Source: Vicia villosa (lineage: Eukaryota > Streptophyta > Magnoliopsida > Fabales > Fabaceae). From it: DNA of 64,000 bases. Positions within the stretch are counted from its first letter, which is position 1, and the number at the start of each line of letters is the position of its first letter. The notes under the pieces are model-generated. The model saw only the letters and a program-made list of their open reading frames with translations, had not been told where the DNA came from and searched no databases. The stretch spans positions 19,565,983 to 19,629,982 of the forward strand of contig NC_081182.1 of the NCBI RefSeq assembly GCF_029867415.1. The letters run 5' to 3'. The position numbers and the translations under genes are program-made. This document shows, in pieces, positions 61,322 to 64,000 of the stretch.

Positions 61322-63004
61322 GAAAATTTCTTTAGCCACCTCCCTATGGGGGTCACCCCCAGCGAAAATCCCAAAATACCCCTGCTTCGGAAATGAACTT
61401 CCGAAGCGCTTTTTTTATAAAAAAAAATTCCACAATTCGGAAGTGCATCTCCGAAAACACCTCATGGGGGGTGTCTTCGGAGATGAACTTCCGAAAACAC
61501 CTCATGGGGGTGAATTCGGAAATGAACTTCCGAATTATGCAGAAACTGTGTTTTTTTTTATGTTTTTTCTTAAACTGTCTCGCATTTTAATTAACCGCAA
61601 ACGCCAAATAAAAATAAGCAACAGATAAACTGAAAATACTAAGATGATAAATCCAATCCAAAAACACTGTGCGAAAGATACAATCCGAAATTAAAACAAA
61701 ACAAAACAAAACACGTCAAACAAAACAAAAACACGTTATTCTGCCCGACGAGCGTTACAAAATACACATCAAACAAAACAAAAACACGTTATTCTGCCCG
61801 ACGAGCGAACTCCTCCGAATGAAGATAATTATACCAATCCTCATCCCACTCAGTCTCAGAACCATCAGCGTTGATCATGACTCTCACGCCTGAAGACTGA
61901 GCCTGCACGTCCGAGCCATGGACCCCCAGGGGACGAGAAGCAGAACTAGTCAAAACCTTCTTCTTCTCCTTCACCTCCTTCACTCCGCGAGAGCACGAGG
62001 TTGAAGAACCCTTTCTTCCCTTAGCGCCACCCATTCCTGCGTAAAAATGAAGAAAGAAAGGTCCATGAGACCTCCTTTTATAAAAGAAGAAAGGGGACAA
62101 AAACGCCTGAACAAAGACGTTGGAAACCAGCGACACGCCATCAAAGAAGTCAGAACGCATGCACACAAACTTCAAAGAAACAGGCACAATAAACAAAGGC
62201 GTTAAAAATAAAGTACTTGCAAATTAAAACGGACACTCCCTACCCTCTCTAGCCGACGCAGTCTGGGTCTCCCTACCCTGTCTGATGCGTGCTGGTTGGT
62301 TGTCTGACATGTTCCTGTAAACAATTGAAATCGATTAATATGCGAGACAAAATAAAAAACTAAAAAATTTGAACTTTTGATACAATTCGGAAGTTCATTT
62401 CCGAAAACTGGGATGGAGGTGTTTTCGGAAATGAACTTCCGAAACATCCCTGCGATGGAGTTTTCTGCAACTTCCATGGCAGACCCCAAAATCAAACATA
62501 AAACCAATTCAAAAAGCTTCTAAACAACCTAAATACTACTAACAACCAGTCCATATATCATTTATGCAATTGAAACCCTAAATAACATGCATTTGAATAA
62601 TGGATCTAACAAATTTAAAACTTACAAATTGAGTGGTTTGTGGGCTTTTGAATGTTGTATAGCAATGTGATTGGAGCCTTGATGCAGCCTTGGAAATGTG
62701 TTTGCACAAATTTTCGCCTTTGCTTGTTTTTTATTTGAGTTAGGGTAAATGAATGGGGGAGGGGGAGTGTTTTGATAAATCTGCATAACGCGCAGCATTT
62801 CGGAAATGAACTTCCGAAATACTGTTTTCGGAAATGAACTTCCGAAATAAGACAATTTTTTCAAGAAAAAAGGCGTTTTCGGAGATGCATCTCCGAAAAC
62901 ACCTTTTTCTTGCATTTTCGGAAATGCATTTCCGAAGTCAGGGGTAGTATGGGGTTTTCACCAGAGGTGGACTAGAAGGTAGGGAGGTTGGCAAAGAAAT
63001 TTTC
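61322..63004. mobile_element. Palindrome-studded TIR transposon with 8-bp target duplication
   Basis: 1,683 bp. Both ends begin GAAAATTTCTTT and stay about 75-80% alike for roughly 70 bases (ACCTCCCTA, then GAAAA.CCC, then ACCCCTG, then TTCGGAAATG). GATTAAAA flanks both sides (61,314-61,321 and 63,005-63,012). Inside are ten 20-bp palindromes, consensus TTCGGARATGMAYYTCCGAA, starting at 61,386, 61,436, 61,476, 61,515, 62,386, 62,424, 62,799, 62,827, 62,878 and 62,917. The last two are perfect. TIRs of this length starting with G suggest a Mutator-like element; the 8-bp duplication could also fit hAT. There is no transposase. Confidence 0.8.
61789..62310 (-). CDS. Hypothetical small two-exon gene inside the palindrome element
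   Basis: Proposed exons on the - strand: 62,310-62,244 (ATG, ends G|GTAGGG) and 62,036-61,789 (after TTTTTACGCAG). They join in frame to 104 aa. Start MSDNQPARIRQGRETQTASA, then a Gly/Lys/Ser-rich basic stretch (MGGAKGRKGSS, VKEVKEKKK). The C-terminus is acidic and aromatic (DGSETEWDEDWYNYLHSEEF, then ARRAE). No known domain. Alternatively the 81-aa frame from ATG 62,034 is separate, since TATAAAAG lies at about 62,077 just upstream of it on the - strand. Exon 1 unspliced stops after 28 codons. It sits between the two palindrome clusters, so it is probably transposon cargo or a remnant transposase-companion gene. Confidence 0.4.
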
Positions 63005-63081
63005 GATTAAAATTACATGCATACAAATTTTATAGGGACTAAAATATGTACTTATTTATAGGGATAAAAAATATACTTAAC

Positions 63082-63740
63082 CTTTTAATTTATTATCTAC
63101 TTAGCTATATTGACTTAATAAAAAATAATATTGTATTTTTTAAATTTTAATTTATTATTATAAAAATAAAATTTAATAATATATTTTCCTATAAAATAAA
63201 ATAAAATAAAAAATAATAGAATTAGAAACAAATGATATTGTATTATGTTACTATTTTTTTTTTTAAAAAGCAATTTGTATTTAGCAAGATTTGAGATTTT
63301 TTTACCACTATGCCACAAAAATGGAAGTTTAATACCAGAATGCCACAAAGTGAAAAAAAAATACCAGAATGCCACCTTTCCAGTACAGGTCCGGCCAGGC
63401 CTTGGACGGACTGGAAAAGGTATTTTTCTGCACGTTGGGGTCCGGCCAGGGGTGGGCCGGACGCAAACTAGGGCCTTTTTTTTTTGTTTTTTATTTTAAT
63501 TGATTTAAAGAATTTATTAATTATAAAAATTGTTTTTTTATTTTAAAAATGATTAAAAGACAATAAAATATAATAAAAAACATTATAATATAATTAAAAA
63601 AAATTATTTGCCAATATTTATTTTAATTGAATTTAAAGATTTATTAATCATGAAAATTGTTTTTTTATTATAAATAATGATTAAAATATAATAAAAAATA
63701 AAAAATGTTATTTTAATTATTAAAAATATGAGTAAGTCAC
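63082..63740. other. A/T-rich DNA with a G+C-rich GGCCGG block
   Basis: 63,385-63,472 holds GGTCCGGCCAGG twice (GGTCCGGCCAGGCCTTGGAC and GGTCCGGCCAGGGGTGGGCC) and TGCCACAAA/ATGCCAC repeats at 63,311, 63,342 and 63,369. Nothing else is recognisable. Confidence 0.45.
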
Positions 63741-63815
63741 GGGTTGGACGAACATGTGTAGGTTCGGCCAATAGATGGACGAGCATGTGTAGGTTCGGCC
63801 AATAGATGAACGAGG
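63741..63815. repeat. Tandem repeat upstream of the right-edge gene
   Basis: GGACGARCATGTGTAGGTTC GGCCAATAGAT (written in two parts) occurs twice, with a period of about 32 bases, starting at about 63,747 and 63,778. Confidence 0.8.
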
Positions 63816-63843
63816 ACATATATTTTATTATTATTTTTTTGCC

Positions 63844-63850
63844 TATAAAT
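63844..63850 (+). promoter_or_regulatory. TATA box of the right-edge gene
   Basis: TATAAAT, 72 bases before the ATG at 63,916, with a C/A-rich leader between. It is well placed as a Pol II TATA box. Confidence 0.5.
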
Positions 63851-63915
63851 AAGACTGTACAACCACATTTCCACTCACACCAGTTACAATTGAAGGTTTA
63901 GTGTTACTATTGGAG

Positions 63916-64000
63916 ATGTCTTCTGAACCCCTTCCAACGTTTCCACCTATGAAGAGAGATGCAACATTATTTTTTTCAGCAACAAAGGCTCCGTTGAAGA
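63916..64000 (+). CDS. 5' end of an unidentified gene, cut by the window edge
   Basis: An open frame from ATG 63,916 to the window end (28 codons): MSSEPLPTFPPMKRDATLFF followed by SATKAPLK. It has a TATA box and a leader upstream. I do not recognise the protein. Given the repeats upstream it could belong to a transposon; more sequence to the right decides. Confidence 0.45.
   Translation, partial: MSSEPLPTFPPMKRDATLFFSATKAPLK

Larger units (their letters stand above)
60901..63081. mobile_element. Outer TIR element, split by a later insertion
   Basis: Left end GAGTTAAATATGTTTTTGAT then CTCTATAAATA; right end, as reverse complement, GGTTAAGTATATTTTTTATC then CCTATAAATAA. These imperfect inverted repeats enclose 60,901-61,321 and 63,013-63,081, about 490 bases once the inner element and one duplicated 8-mer are removed. 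The LTR-like phrases TTTGGTCCCCATAAA and TATAGGGACTAAAATATG are common in legume repeats of this type. Confidence 0.6.

Noticed and set aside
61385..62936. CRISPR-like array from evenly repeated 20-mers
   Set aside because: Eukaryotic context, irregular spacers and palindromic units inside TIRs; not a CRISPR.

Overview
The window looks like nuclear DNA from a papilionoid legume, probably of the Trifolieae/Fabeae group. The basis is large intron-rich plant genes, A/T-rich intergenic DNA packed with nested transposons, a legume-type tRNA-derived SINE, Helitron ends, and Ty3/gypsy elements with Tat-type integrase fragments. No sequence search was run, so the taxonomic call is inference.

Three host protein-coding genes are well supported, all on the + strand. 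They are a Lunapark-type ER three-way-junction protein (CDS 3,256-6,267, 5 coding exons, 453 aa), a UBP26-type nuclear ubiquitin protease (14,648-22,712, 13 exons, about 1,106 aa, with an apparent 1-nt frameshift in exon 6), and a SYP31/SYP32-type Golgi Qa-SNARE syntaxin (33,777-38,150, 5 exons, 343 aa). One tRNA-Leu(UAA) gene is on the - strand at 29,693-29,775. A short 5' partial CDS runs off the right edge at 63,916. These genes do not form a pathway; they act in ER shape, H2B deubiquitination and Golgi fusion respectively.

The rest is mostly mobile DNA. 0.8-2.6 kb: a hAT-type element with a target duplication and a TIR element. 8-10.3 kb: a decayed MULE transposase with an OTU-like C-terminal domain. 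11.7-13.2 kb: a Helitron end with tandem repeats and a LINE fragment. 23.5-26.2 kb: a LINE zf-RVT/RNase H remnant next to an element studded with nine palindromes. 27.9-31.9 kb: a Ty1/copia remnant containing a SINE and the tRNA. 32-33 kb: a decayed gypsy-type accessory ORF. 38.5-42.7 kb: a possible gene-capturing Helitron with a site-1-protease exon and a PALADIN-like exon. 43.2-52 kb: a long inverted repeat split by an LTR element with a GTATG target duplication, which is itself disrupted by Helitron DNA and a 665-bp direct duplication. 52-59.5 kb: LTR and Tat-type Ty3/gypsy remnants with an antisense plant-mobile-domain ORF. 60.9-63.1 kb: a nested pair of TIR elements.

The most interesting item is the inner element at 61,322-63,004. 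It has TIRs of about 70 bp, an 8-bp target duplication, ten 20-bp palindromes and a possible two-exon small gene. A second, diverged element at about 24,640-26,171 has the same architecture, with palindrome clusters flanking a small ORF. Together they suggest a family of palindrome-bearing DNA transposons.
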